64,000 bases of DNA from Tomocerus qinae (taxonomy: Eukaryota; Arthropoda; Collembola; Entomobryomorpha; Tomoceridae): NCBI GenBank assembly GCA_020055645.1, contig CM034546.1, forward strand, positions 74,772,001 to 74,836,000, given 5' to 3'. Numbering within the stretch: the first letter of the stretch is position 1; each line of letters starts with the position of its first letter. The notes below the pieces were generated by a model. That model was given only the letters and a program-made list of their open reading frames with translations. It was not told where the DNA came from and did not search any database. Shown in pieces: positions 1-11,018 of the stretch. A program made the position numbers and the translations under genes.

Positions 1-961
1 ATAAATTGTCAAAAGTATTTTGGACTAAAGCTGAAAGTGGTACGTCTAAAAACGAATCCTTATCTTCACAGTAAAAAGGAATCTCTTCGTGATCCCGAGG
101 CATAAATGTTGCTGTATGGAATCTATACGTGTAAAGATTTCGAAATCGCGAAGATAAAAATAATTTTCCACAAACTAGTAAATCTCGTTTCAATCCACTC
201 TTTATTATAGACTCCCTTACGGCATAAAAAACAGTAAAATTATACTTTTCCGCCATCATTTCAACCGCATTGTGCAATTCTGTACATTTTGCTCCTAATT
301 TTGCAACTTTATAGTTCGATTCTCTGCATCGCACAAACTTTTCGATTTCATCAGAGAGCATAAATGTATCAATTGCCGCAACTGGGCAGCTGTGGAGATG
401 ACCATTGAGATCATGCCAAATGTGCTCCCAACTTTCAATTAGCTCATTATTTATCAACACTTGTCTTCGTTTTTGTTGGTATAAAGATTCTATGATAATC
501 AGATGTTGAAATTTATTTTTAACTAACATAATAAATATGGGAGCCACAAGATCGTACGTAAGAAAAAATTTAAATGCTGGATGCAATTTGGATTCTTTTA
601 TTCCCATTATTAAAATGAACTTGGACGTTGGTCGATTTACTTCTTGGCCAAAGTATTGGACCAAACTCTGCATAGATATATCAGGAGACACAACTATGTT
701 GATATTACACATGTTATTGGTCAGGTCCATCGGTCTGTTTTCATCTCGACCAAAGTGAGATTTATTGTGGTTTGACTTAGCAAGAGTCCAAGGCTGTGAA
801 TTTTGATTTGCCAAAAGAAATAATTGTCCCCACTCTGAATTCGTAAAGCTGACAACATTGAAATCACAGTTTTTGAAGTACGACAAATTCCTAATGCAAA
901 TTACACTAGTTATGCTACCTATGACGTGTAAGGTTAAAAGAATAGTTTTCAACATTTTCAT
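1..961 (-). CDS. Divergent ionotropic-receptor-like protein, N-terminal part (cut by window edge)
   Basis: One open frame of 320 codons runs from an ATG at 961-959 (a second in-frame ATG is at 955-953) to base 1 with no stop, so the 3' end lies outside the window. The first ~18 residues are hydrophobic and look like a signal peptide. The next ~160 residues would be the amino-terminal domain. D184-L-N-G is followed by a motif near residues 230-250 with N241-F-T in the pattern E-L-x(7)-A-E-K-Y-N-F-T-V, which resembles the start of the ligand-binding S1 lobe of divergent arthropod ionotropic receptors (family pattern: a leucine-rich helix ending in NFT). If so, it is a ligand-gated cation channel subunit of a chemosensory cell. 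The pore and M1-M3 helices would lie to the left of the window. That it is coding is nearly certain from frame length; the family call is an inference from weak motifs. Confidence 0.72.
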   Translation of the reverse strand, partial: MKMLKTILLTLHVIGSITSVICIRNLSYFKNCDFNVVSFTNSEWGQLFLLANQNSQPWTLAKSNHNKSHFGRDENRPMDLTNNMCNINIVVSPDISMQSLVQYFGQEVNRPTSKFILIMGIKESKLHPAFKFFLTYDLVAPIFIMLVKNKFQHLIIIESLYQQKRRQVLINNELIESWEHIWHDLNGHLHSCPVAAIDTFMLSDEIEKFVRCRESNYKVAKLGAKCTELHNAVEMMAEKYNFTVFYAVRESIIKSGLKRDLLVCGKLFLSSRFRNLYTYRFHTATFMPRDHEEIPFYCEDKDSFLDVPLSALVQNTFDNL

Positions 962-1595
962 TTTATATTCCAATTTTAACGCTGATTGACTAAAAAATAT
1001 TACAACTATACTACGTGTAGGATCTCAGGCTTGTGATTACTACCAAGTTTTACATTTAATTGTATTGTAGTTTTGTTTCCTACAGCTAAACTGTATCTTA
1101 CCAAAGTATAACTCAAATAGAAAATTAATACATTGAGATTTTCTACACTTTTTAAATAACCTTGAATGAATTGTGGCAATGAAGCCTAGAATAGCATAGC
1201 AATATTGAATGTGTGGATTGTGTGACGCCATTTGACTAAATAATTCAAATGCGTAGGTGTCTTCCTGGTTTGGTTACTGGGCTAACCCGTCCGCCGTCTA
1301 CCAAACAATTCCGGTGAGACTAATGAAACGGGGCCTGGAGTCATACAGATATTATATCAATACATCATATATATCCCAATAACATAACATTTTCTAACTA
1401 ATACCGCAATTGACACAGTAATACAATTCAATGTGCTAAGTCTAATTTTCCAGTATTAGATCAGGCAAAAAATGCCGGAATGCAGAATGGTAATAATATT
1501 ATTAAGGCCTACAGTTTTAGGGATTTTATTTATGAATTATAATATTTTAAAACACATTATTTTCTACTACATATTTGATTATATTATTATGTTAC
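962..1595. other. Stretch without a recognised gene
   Basis: Mostly AT-rich. A short 63-codon minus-strand frame (1040-1231) has no supporting motif. About 80 bases at 1255-1335 are unusually GC-rich compared with both sides and look like an inserted fragment, but I could not identify it. Confidence 0.4.
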
Positions 1596-1821
1596 CTGTT
1601 GAAGACGATTAGTTCTTTTGACATAGCAGTCACCCTTCACACAGACTTTGAAAGGAACAAGAAGAATGTAATATCCGTAATTTATGACAATTTTAATGTA
1701 AAATGCACTAAGCTTTAATTGTTTTGTTTGTTTCACATCAACCTTGCATTCAGCCTCTGTTGTAACTCCGACGCTTTTGTTTCGTGATGAATATGGATTA
1801 ATTGGCTGTATCATTTTATAG
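1596..1821 (-). CDS. Candidate internal or first coding exon of an unknown gene
   Basis: On the minus strand a pyrimidine-rich acceptor (ttttctcccag, ending at 1822) is followed by an open frame with an ATG at 1814-1812 and then a consensus donor (CAG|gtaaca) after 1596. The frame encodes about 73 residues with cysteines in an A-E-C-K and a V-C-V-K-G-D-C-Y context and a hydrophobic centre. Flanking splice signals on a frame of this length make a real exon possible. Matching exons were not found on either side, and no family is recognised. It lies upstream of the receptor-like gene on the same strand, but the two cannot be joined with any support. Confidence 0.28.
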
Positions 1822-2035
1822 CTGGGAGAAAACTGTCACTCGATACATGTGTACTTCATCACAGAGGATGATGTATTGGCACAACTAAAGTAGGCAAGCA
1901 CGCACGTAACTTCTGATTCCAGTTACCCATTTTACTGTATTCCACTTAGGATGATATTATTATCATTTTAGCCCAATAAACACAACCTTATAGTATCATT
2001 GTAGAAGCTGTCACATTTTTTACCCCACCTCACTG

Positions 2036-2657
2036 CTCACTTAAAAAACCCTGGATCTATTGGGTTTTTTTTACAATACATTATACAATGATGTGCACGA
2101 GATAAGCTCCATCTAGATAAGCAAAACATTCTAATTTTGTCATCCTTCTACTCAAAAATGCAAACAAATGTATAATCAGGTGGAAACAAAAGACAATAGA
2201 TACAGCTTTTATACACTTCTGCTTGCAATTAATGTGATGTGGTTACTATCTATTAGATTTATGTATACTTTAGTCGTTGTGAAGGTTATTACATATTGTT
2301 GTACACATAATTATGTTCAATTTTAATTAATCACTTATATATTCATTACTGTACTCTTTCACAATTAAAGCTCCAAATTACGAAGGAATAATTTCATAAA
2401 GTCAATTTATTATAAAGTCAATTTACGTGCTTTGTCAATTTAAGTTGCTGTGTTACATGTTAAAATTTTTACGCCTTAATTTTTGTTTTTATAGACGTAA
2501 ATATTAGTAGTTGCAGGATTACATGGTTGTTGTTATTGTTAGCTGTAGTTTTCATATATGGTATAGTATAGCTTGCATTTAGGCCTATAGTTATATTAAA
2601 AAACCTTAACCCCAAAAAACCCAATAAACCAAAAGATCCGGGTTTTTCGATACCTTG
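2036..2657. mobile_element. hAT-type MITE, family A, copy 1 (left end decayed)
   Basis: It shares its internal sequence (the block starting agctccatct near 2106, the block ending near 2580, and the AAAACCC-rich ends) with a better-preserved copy at 35479-36280. The right end reads ...GGGTTTTTCGATACCTTG, identical to the right end of that copy. The left terminus is not recognisable, so the left boundary is approximate. No coding capacity. Its right end lies 8 bases from the start of another MITE at 2666. Confidence 0.7.
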
Positions 2658-2665
2658 ACTGGGAA

Positions 2666-2915
2666 CAGGGAATTAAAAATAACCTTCTTGCGTTCTTTAT
2701 AGTAATGGTAGGAGTAAGGTTTTTAGAAAGCAGTGTTTTTTGCCGTTTTACCTTTTTTGATATAGCAATTTGCCCTATTTACTTTCACTTTACATGTAAT
2801 AAAAATAAAATCATAAAAATGTAAATTAAAAAAGGTAAAAAAGCCAAAAGTACTGTTTTTTTAAAATTGTTCTTTGTGATTTTTTTGTAAAAAAGGAGTA
2901 CTTTTTTGTTCCCTG
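2666..2915. mobile_element. hAT-type MITE, family B, copy 1
   Basis: Starts CAGGGAATTAAAAA and ends CTTTTTTGTTCCCTG, an inverted terminal repeat shared with copies at 12154-12359 and 15328-15565. The flanking octamers actgggaa (2658-2665) and attaggaa (2916-2923) match at 6 of 8 bases with two transitions, as expected for an ageing 8-base hAT target duplication. Non-coding; internal sequence is rich in AAAAAGG/CCTTTTT. Confidence 0.75.
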
Positions 2916-2923
2916 ATTAGGAA

Positions 2924-3590
2924 AGAAGGATCCATAGGTTAAAATACCATTACATTTGTACTCCAACAAAGACTTTATTTGCTATTAGTTTTTTGTTATT
3001 TTAGTATACAATAGTAGTCTTAATAGGTATTGAAACTTTATTTGCGCAATTGTTTTGAGTACAAATACACTCACTGAAATTGAAATTCATTTACTAAATA
3101 CATATTAATGTTTTCTTAAATTAATTAATTTCAATCTATATAATAATGTTTGACTAGCTGTTCGGAACAGACAAGATCAATATAAACATAAATGCTCTAA
3201 GGAAGTTGTCTGTGATTAGAAGTTTTAGCATGATTCGTCATAATCATCCTTTAAGTTCCTATTCTATCTAACTGAAGTAGAGGAGGCAATAAAATCCAAT
3301 TTGTTAAAAAGGCGTTAAAAATAGACGATATTAAGAACATGATGAATAATGAAGTAGTCATTTTATACAGAAAATGAAGGATAGACGAAGGCATACATAC
3401 GAACTAGCAGTTAGATTTGTTTCCCACAGATATGTCAGGAAAATCTTGTTGAAAATTTAGTTTTAGCTAAGTATGAGTGGACACTCATACTTAGCTCACT
3501 CGTAAGTATTCAGAGTGGCCACTCCCATTCTCCTCACACTCACAAAAAAATTAATAATTTTTATAAATTTCATGCAATCTTAGTCTCCAC
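2924..3590. other. Stretch without a recognised gene; contains a 15-base perfect inverted repeat
   Basis: AT-rich. The only structure seen is a perfect hairpin: AGCTAAGTATGAGTG at 3465-3479, two bases, then its exact complement at 3482-3496. Confidence 0.6.
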
Positions 3591-3594
3591 ATTA

Positions 3595-4052
3595 TGTAAC
3601 GAGCCATTCTACCAGCTCCTATCCTACTCTAACACATGTACTCTATCCTCCTTTCCATCCCAACAACTCCCACTTAAGTAACTTTACCTGGAACTGGGAA
3701 TCAACTCCTCAGTTCTCGTCGGGAAGTCCAGCTATCAACAACTACTAGTCTCTTACCTTTCCTATCTTATTCGGCAATATCTATTCTTCCAACAGTTAAC
3801 TTACTTGCTAGTAAACATTCAGTCTAATTCTATTTCAACATACACTTGAGTGCATTCTACATTTATTACAAACACACATACACACATTCACATCAGTTAT
3901 TACATCATTCCATGATTTATACAACTTCCTATCTAAGTAGATTCATCTAGCATTGGTGCAGGAACCAGAAGTGGCGTTTAGTATTGCATATTACTTGCAT
4001 AGCTTCGTCAAGAGTAAGGGCAGGCCTAACAAAGCGGCTCTTGGCCATTACA
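3595..4052 (+). repeat. 5' LTR of element A
   Basis: 458 bases, TG...CA ends, identical by eye to 11019-11476. No clear TATA box or AATAAA signal was found inside it. Confidence 0.95.
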
Positions 4053-4054
4053 TT

Positions 4055-4160
4055 TGGTCCCGAAACACCGGGATAGTTCTAATTTTTTTTACCAGAAAAC
4101 ACCAGGATAGTTCTAAATTGTTACCAGAAAGCAACGGGATAGTTTCAATTTTTTTACCAA
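4055..4160 (+). promoter_or_regulatory. Primer-binding site and tandem PBS-like repeats
   Basis: TGGTCCCGAAACACCGGG starts two bases after the 5' LTR, where the tRNA primer of a retroelement anneals; the tRNA species is not assigned. The same context is repeated about every 33 bases: a (g/c)aaa-cac-c(g/a)ggatagtt(c/t) core followed by a T-run recurs at roughly 4056-4090, 4091-4122 and 4123-4155. So there are three degenerate tandem copies of the primer-proximal leader, but only the first keeps the TGG needed for a PBS. Confidence 0.7.
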
Positions 4161-6441
4161 GAAAATCCGAGAAAAATTAAAGTTTTGTTACGAGAATCAA
4201 GAAAACAGGTACAAGAATCAATAATATTTTTATCAAACTAAGGGAAAATTCTGAAAATTTGTGTTCGAGAAAATCTATTGGAAGACAGACCAAAAATTAA
4301 AAAGAAATTGAGATATCGACAACAAATTCGAAGTACGATTGGAAACCAGAAATCAGCGACGTAATCGGTTAGTAATACTAAAACTATAAAAATTCTAAAT
4401 TGGCGTTAAATTGATGAAGAAAAGGCGAAACTTTGTGAGAAAAATTGAGAAGTTATAAAGACTGTGATCGATTGAGGGTAACTTGAGAAAAAGTTGACCG
4501 AGTACATAGAGACAAGACAGTGTTGTTTGGAAACAGTAGTACAATACAGTAGAAGAAAACTTGTGAGCAATCATTCTGTGTGGAAAACTTTTACATTCAT
4601 TGGTGTTATAAACTGTGATCTTGAAATTAATCGGCATAACTTCGACATTACTGGAAATTCTGGAGAGAAGGACGTGAATAGACGACATCGGATATTTCGG
4701 GTACGAGTTAACCATACTACGCGGACATTAATTCGCCAGGACAGGAAACGAATCTGGATCCGGATAAAATTCGTTGCTGCAAAGACGACTTGGTCGAGAA
4801 GGACGAGCAAGGGGAAAGGATTCTTCAAATTGTCTGATAACTTGTAAGTCTGTATCGTTCCATTTTTTCATTTTGCTTACCTGAAAAGTAACATCTTAAA
4901 ATACTTACCGTACATAAAATTACCGACTAGTCTTAGAGAACGTTAGATTAAAAGATACAGAATTTTGAAAGAGTACAGTAAAAGTCAATTGAAAAATTAT
5001 TCTTAGTTTTTGGGAAAATTTTAAGAAAGAGTTAAATTGTTTGAAGTCATTTTATTAATTTAAAAGTTGGATAAAGTTAGTCAATTTTAAAAAGTAAATA
5101 GCATTTTATTAATATATTGTGGTTACTGAAAAGATATACATGAGTAAATTGAAATTTAAGGTATACGTATACTTGGGGTGAAGAAAGACATTCGTATTGG
5201 TTCAAACTCATTACGCATTCAGGAACCTAGTTAATATTCATAAGCTTGGGTTGAAAGAATTTATGCTAATTGTTGAACTTTGTGAGCTTGCAGTCAAAGC
5301 TGAACGTAATTGGTTGAAAAGGTGAAACGGTGGGCAGAGTCTTGAGTTCAAGGACTTGGAAGGAGACTCTTGGCGTCATCAGCATAGCATTGGCTGAACG
5401 AGATAAGCTGGAAGCAAACGAGCAATCTTAGCATACAGGCACCGTATGGACAGTGTATACGAGTCGAGACATACCTAATTTGCGTTTGGAGTAATTGGAC
5501 TTGTGAAGAAGTCTAGTATCGGAAGTCTTGGAACAGAAGTGCTTGTGTATAAGCATTGGTTGTACTTGTGAAAAAGTATGTGAACCAGACTTCGACTTGT
5601 GTGTTTAGTATATCCAATACTTGAGAAAAAGTATAAAGGTTACAAACCACAGTCACGTATACATCGGTAAAGGTACGAATCAAACCACATATATACGAGT
5701 AAATTAAGATAATATAATTAATAGAAATTACCATTTAATTTAAAGTAAGAGAAAAGTAGAAACTTGGAGGAGATAGTAGCTTGTTAGTTGAGACTGGACG
5801 GGAACTCAAGGACACGATTGCGATACGGTTGAAGGGAATTCAACAGGGGTTTGAGAGTATCGATTCGTGAGTTGTAATTTTGTATGATAATTAGGAAGGA
5901 GACTGTTTCGATATTTTTGGTTAGCATAGCATTGATGAAGTAAAATCACGAACACGATTTATCATAATACGTCAGAAGTCAAAGTTAAAAAAGTCAAAGT
6001 CAAAAATTATTCATAGTAAAATATTAACATTCCATTTAAATATAAGTACTTTCTAGAAACTTTTTAACTTAAAAATTGAATACGCAATTAAGTAAGAAAA
6101 GCATTTACACAGATTACTAAGGAGAAATAGTTATAGCTCATGATATTACCTTTGCATAAGAGACATTAACCTCAGACACATTTTGTAATAAATTGGAATA
6201 GATATCTTTGAATTTAGAATATTCTGATGATAATGATTAGATATATACAGATTGGAAATTAATTCTATTATATTGGTATATACTTGGAAATATACATTGG
6301 CGACAGATAATTAGCATTCATAATTTTTTTAAACAGAAAAGCATATTGAAATATTACTTTGCATTAGAGCATAAAAGTTATTTTCAATTATTAGATTTGT
6401 ATAAAGTCAATGGAAACAGAATTGTCATATTTTTGCATAAA
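4161..6441 (+). other. Long non-coding leader of element A
   Basis: About 2.3 kb between the primer-binding repeats and the Gag start, with many stops in all frames. Frames of 85-117 codons near 4395-4847 overlap each other on both strands and show no family motif. The notable content is the hairpin series described separately. Confidence 0.7.
4480..5634 (+). other. Series of related RNA hairpins in the element A leader
   Basis: Five small hairpins share the plan N-A/G-CTT, a 6-base loop starting G(T/A)G, then AAG plus the complement: AACTT/AAGTT (4480-4495), GACTT/AAGTC (5498-5513), TGCTT/AAGCA (5540-5555), TACTT/AAGTA (5563-5578) and ATACTT/AAGTAT (5617-5634). A sixth (GACTT/AAGTC, 10088-10103) lies near the 3' end of the element. 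The outer stem bases vary but stay paired while CTTG and AAG are fixed. Four of them sit within 140 bases. This fits a repeated RNA structure in the genomic transcript, such as a packaging or Gag-binding signal, though that role is inference. Confidence 0.45.
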
Positions 6442-7449
6442 ATGGAGGAAATGAAAGAAGTGAGGGATTTTATCGTTATTCAACCGGGCATACCACATTA
6501 TACGGACCAGCAGTCTTGTAAAACTTTTTTGAAGGATTTGTTTGATTACTTGTCATCGCATTATCGGTATAGCGAAATTTTTTATGTATTAGAAGTAATA
6601 TTGGAAGGAGATCAGAAAACTTGGTTTATGCAGGAAAAGAAATCAAATTGGTATTGGACAGAATTTGCAGAAGCATTTAGAAACTACTTTGATTATGAAG
6701 GATTATGGGAAGAAAGAAGAGTCGAATTGGATGAAATGAAGCAGTCAGATGAGGAAGAAACAGTATTTTTCATTTATAGGATAAAACGTTTAATTAAATT
6801 TGTGCATCCAGAGGAAAAAGAACGTAACTCGGTGATTAGGTGTAGAAACGCATTACATCCACTAATCAGATTGTATTTGGGAGACTTGAAGAAAAAGAGC
6901 TTCGCATATCTTATTAAAAGAGTGAGAATGATTGAAGAAGATGTGTATGATTATAATGTGAGTAGAACTGATGAAAAATGCAAACTTTTCATACCAGGCT
7001 GGGAAGCAGTAGAATACAGTATAGAACATCGTAGACTAGGAAATCAGCAAGATGATCATAATGTGCAATCGTTAAACAGCACAAGCATTACTGATGAGGA
7101 CAATACAGAGGATATTCATCCAGCAACAGAACCAGTTTATTTTGAACCGATTCCATTCGAAAATGACATTTGGGCATATTCAGCATTAAATAGTAATCAT
7201 GACAGTCATTCAATTTCACAAAACGAAAATACAAATGCGACAGATGAAGTACATACCATTGCAATTGATAGTAGTATGAATGTTGAGTTTAGTCATAATT
7301 TGAGTGAGGATTGGAGTAGCATAGTGGCAGAAACCGATTCGTGTGATGACGATGATCGGAATTGGGTGTTTAATCCCCAGGAAGTTCTTTGCGCCGAAAA
7401 CGCTAGTGACGAGTTTCCTAGTGACAGGCAGCGAAAGGATTTTGGTTGA
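6442..7449 (+). CDS. gag: Gag-like protein of LTR element A
   Basis: The first ATG in the frame is at 6442, giving 335 residues (the frame is open for 32 codons upstream without an ATG). Residues ~70-150 fit the Retrotrans_gag capsid fold: W-Y-W-T-E-F-A-x-A-F-R-N-Y-F, then an acidic helix W-E-E-R-R-V-E-L-D-E-M-K-Q-S-D-E-E, then F-I-Y-R-I-K-R-L and a helix with H-P-L-I-R-L-Y-L. There is no CCHC zinc knuckle. The last ~110 residues are acidic and Ser/Asn-rich and end in a D-S-C-D-D-D-D cluster. Gag would assemble the particle that packages the element RNA. It is the only intact ORF of the element, and no protease or polymerase follows it in any frame. Family assignment rests on motif spacing, not on a search. 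Confidence 0.8.
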   Translation: MEEMKEVRDFIVIQPGIPHYTDQQSCKTFLKDLFDYLSSHYRYSEIFYVLEVILEGDQKTWFMQEKKSNWYWTEFAEAFRNYFDYEGLWEERRVELDEMKQSDEEETVFFIYRIKRLIKFVHPEEKERNSVIRCRNALHPLIRLYLGDLKKKSFAYLIKRVRMIEEDVYDYNVSRTDEKCKLFIPGWEAVEYSIEHRRLGNQQDDHNVQSLNSTSITDEDNTEDIHPATEPVYFEPIPFENDIWAYSALNSNHDSHSISQNENTNATDEVHTIAIDSSMNVEFSHNLSEDWSSIVAETDSCDDDDRNWVFNPQEVLCAENASDEFPSDRQRKDFG

Positions 7450-10400
7450 AGTAGTACATACCTTGGAGAATGTTCAATATGTACTAAATAGTGAGAAAGT
7501 TTAGAAAAAGTTATATGTATAGTTAAGTATTCATTGATGATGTATTTACGCATTGTGAGGAAAATGCGATACCTTCGTTATTTTCTGAACGAAAAAACGA
7601 TAGGCATTTTTATAATTCTGTGTGAATTATATGAAGATGGCATAAAGTTAGAAAAGAGGGGAGAAGAAATAGAGTTTTGAATGTTAAATGTTTATAGATT
7701 GAAAACAGGCATGCATGTGTGAGGTTATAAGCAATTATAATCCGCATGGGGTTTAAGCATGGTTTGTTTAGGAATTTTGAGAAATTAATGCAATAGAAAA
7801 ATAATATTAATGATAATGCATATACAGAGTATAAATGAAAAATGAATGAAGCGCTAGCATTTGAGAAATAGGAATTTGGAATATCTAATCAACCGGTGTA
7901 CAACGGCATTAGATGTGTGTTATGAAGGATCTACGGAAGCTACAGAATCACATCGAGGAACTGGAAATCATCTGATCAATGGTTATTCAGGGAGACTGAT
8001 TAAGTTTTGCGTATAGATTCAGGAAATTGATGAGCATTAATTGAATTTTGTGAGATGATTTGGTGAGAATATTAGGTTTTAGGTTAAGGGAATCACATTG
8101 TTTACTAACTATAGAGAAATGTAACTGTAATATAACTGTAATCGCGACTTATTTACTTAACATGCAATATGGATATAGAGAACTTTATAGCGGACGCGTT
8201 ATTTTGAACTCTTACGGATAGATAAACGATTTGAAAGTAGCGACGACATTAAGATGTTAGGATTATACTTGTGTAGTTCATCCATTTTCTCGTATAGAAA
8301 GAAACATTTGTGTGTGTGAAGTAGGAAATTATGTGTTTGTCTAGTCATTTTTTAGTGTGAGATACTTTTGGGTCTAGTACACTAATGAGTATGTGGAAAT
8401 GTGAAAATTTCTATAAATTGAAAATCTTGGAGATAGCAATAGTTTATACTTGATGTAGGCACATTGGCAAAAAAAATGTTATGAAAGTAATTGGCATTTA
8501 ATTGGTAAGGGAGAAAGAGATGATAAGTACAGCGTTAGGCTGATAGGGGGAGCATTTTTAATCCTTCCTCTAGGTGTAATTGACTTGAGTATATTTCATT
8601 ACTTATAGAATGTAGAGGCAAAGAGTTGAAATTAGTTATGTTAATTCATTTAATCTGGGATGCATTATGATTGGATATTATTAGGAAATTGCAAATGAAA
8701 ATGTAAGTATGACGTACGGAAAGACATTGGCAACTTAATTAGCAATTAGAATTATAAAACATACAATAATTGAAAAACCACAATTTGTAAAAGTTAATCC
8801 GAATTTAAGAGAAAGTTGTATCTATTATTTCGTAAAGTTGGTATTTAGAATAAGAAATGACGAAACGGTATCAATTTTGATTTATAGACGTATGATACAT
8901 CGTTGAGAGAATAATCGATTTGGGACATTTGATTTGAAAATGATAATAACAGTTAAAATATATCAAAGAGGGAAAATATCTTCGAAAACCTTATAGAAAT
9001 ATTGGAAAAATATTAGAGAATTTAGTAATAATAATTGATTAGAATCTTGAAATTGGAAATTCACTTAGTCATTATAAGTATCTATAAATATTATAACATC
9101 TAAATGACATAATACCAAGATTTACCGTAATTTACTATTGATATAACTTTAAGTGTTGTGAAAGAGAAAGTAAATACTTAGATCGTATCTACGTAACGGA
9201 ATTGAGAAGAATTCTGGATATAAAGACCATAACTTATTGATAAACTCTATAAACATCGCTATAATAGAATAGTACTTACGTAAATGAGACACATTAATAA
9301 TAAAAGCTTAACATGATATATGAGTATGATGTAGAGCACTCTACTACATAAAATCTAACAAAACATCGAATACTGTGAGGCAACATGAGATTGAGTACCG
9401 AATGGGTAAATTCAGTCCAATCGAGAAGAACACCTACGCTATCTAAAACAGTGAAAATAGTTCTACTTTCGTTTAAAAGATATCACATACCTACGTATTC
9501 AAGAGCCTGGACAACGCCGAAATTAAGGACAAAACTACCTACCTACCTTTTGAGACAACTGTATGAAAGATGCATAGAGAAGACTAGCAACGTCGTGTGG
9601 TAACACAAGGCTTCAACACTAGTAACGTCGTGTGGTAACACAAGGCTTCAACACTAGCATAGTCGTGTGGTTACATGGGCTTATGCATGGAGGAATTCGC
9701 AAAGCTATCTACATACTGAAACAAATCTTAAACTACTTGTAAAGATGCAAAGGACAACAAAGATGAATAATATGAAACAACAACAAAAAGGATTGCAACG
9801 TACAATATGATTTATTAATCCAAAATCGAACACAACATCAAATTACGTCATTACCAACAAAAAAACAACATCTGCTACGGGATGTTCCTAAGCCATGCAA
9901 ATCTCAAATGAACTACAGCATCAGCATGCGACAAAATTTCGCCACATTCAGGAAATTTCGACAATCCGGAAAAAGCACGTCTCCGACATCGCGATAACGA
10001 CATTCCATTGTTGTGAGATCCACCTGCAAGAATTCACAAAAAAAAAACCATTAGGACTGGTGATTACTTCTTATTATTCACAATTTGGACTTGAGTAAAA
10101 GTCTAGGAAGAAAGAACAAAAATTAATACACTTACCGCAATAGTCACATCCTGACATCCGGTCAACGGAAATTACGGCAACAGCTACAGGATCAGCAACG
10201 GCAACAATAGTTGACATAAGCAAATTGACATGTGCAACATCGGCAGAGCGCCTCAGGATTACAAACAAATTGCCAACATCCGAAAGACCTCTTCACTTCA
10301 TCGCTGCGGTTTTACAAAAATTGCATCATTGAGATAGTTCATCAACACATCCAGCATCAACAGGAATAACTACTTCCGCGACTTGACATCATCTGGAGCA

Positions 10401-11004
10401 TCTCCGGCGAAACTCAGAACAACTTCAAACTTCAACGTAAGGACTTCAGCGGAGTACCCTTCACAAGACGTTCCTTATCATCTAGTCCTTACTGAACACT
10501 TCCAATAATTCCAAAGTTATCAAGAACATCTATATTATTGTGATAACATGACTCCTATCTACCAAAAAGCATGCATTTCTTTCAATTCAAACTTCTACAG
10601 ATGAAACTTTGTAATGCAGTGCTACTTGACCACAAATACCGACTTAGTCTATGTATATATGTTTAAGTTTATGTTTATGCGTATATGATGCATGAAAATG
10701 AAAACATTTGTATATTTATAGACAAAATTCTTTTCTTTATTGTTCATTTATTTAGGACATCTGATAATTGTTAGTAAGTAAGTATACACATTATGTATCC
10801 ACAAAAGCATTAATGAAAGAAAAGGAAGAATATGATGATATGATTTATATGTATGTTTCAAGTGATATTTTCTTTACAGATAATTCGCCACCAATTCTAC
10901 CAAGAAACTAAAAATTTATTTCATTATTCTATTTATTGGCTATATGTGTATGATGAATCTATATTGTATATGTATTTTTATTTCTAAAATTGTTGACGAA
11001 TACG
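7450..11004 (+). other. Element A 3' internal region without pol
   Basis: 3.5 kb where pol would normally lie. All frames are closed apart from short ones (up to ~70 codons at 9385-9603 and 9895-10098) that lack reverse transcriptase, RNase H or integrase motifs. It is not simply a degraded pol as far as I can read. A 35-base tandem repeat is at 9583-9687. Confidence 0.7.
9583..9687 (+). repeat. 35-base tandem repeat in element A
   Basis: About three copies of a 35-base unit starting actag(c/t)aacgtcgtgtgg at 9583, 9618 and 9653. The first two are nearly identical and the third is diverged. Confidence 0.85.
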
Positions 11005-11017
11005 AAAAGAGGGGAGG
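11005..11017 (+). promoter_or_regulatory. Polypurine tract of element A
   Basis: AAAAGAGGGGAGG ends one base before the 3' LTR, the usual place for second-strand priming. It fixes the sense strand as plus. Confidence 0.85.
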
Positions 11018-11018
11018 T

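Noticed and set aside
1255..1335. GC-rich patch considered as a tRNA or SINE head
   Set aside because: No cloverleaf, A box or B box could be laid out.
4395..4847. Overlapping 85-117-codon frames on both strands in the element A leader
   Set aside because: Mutually overlapping, no family motif, non-coding leader of a retroelement.
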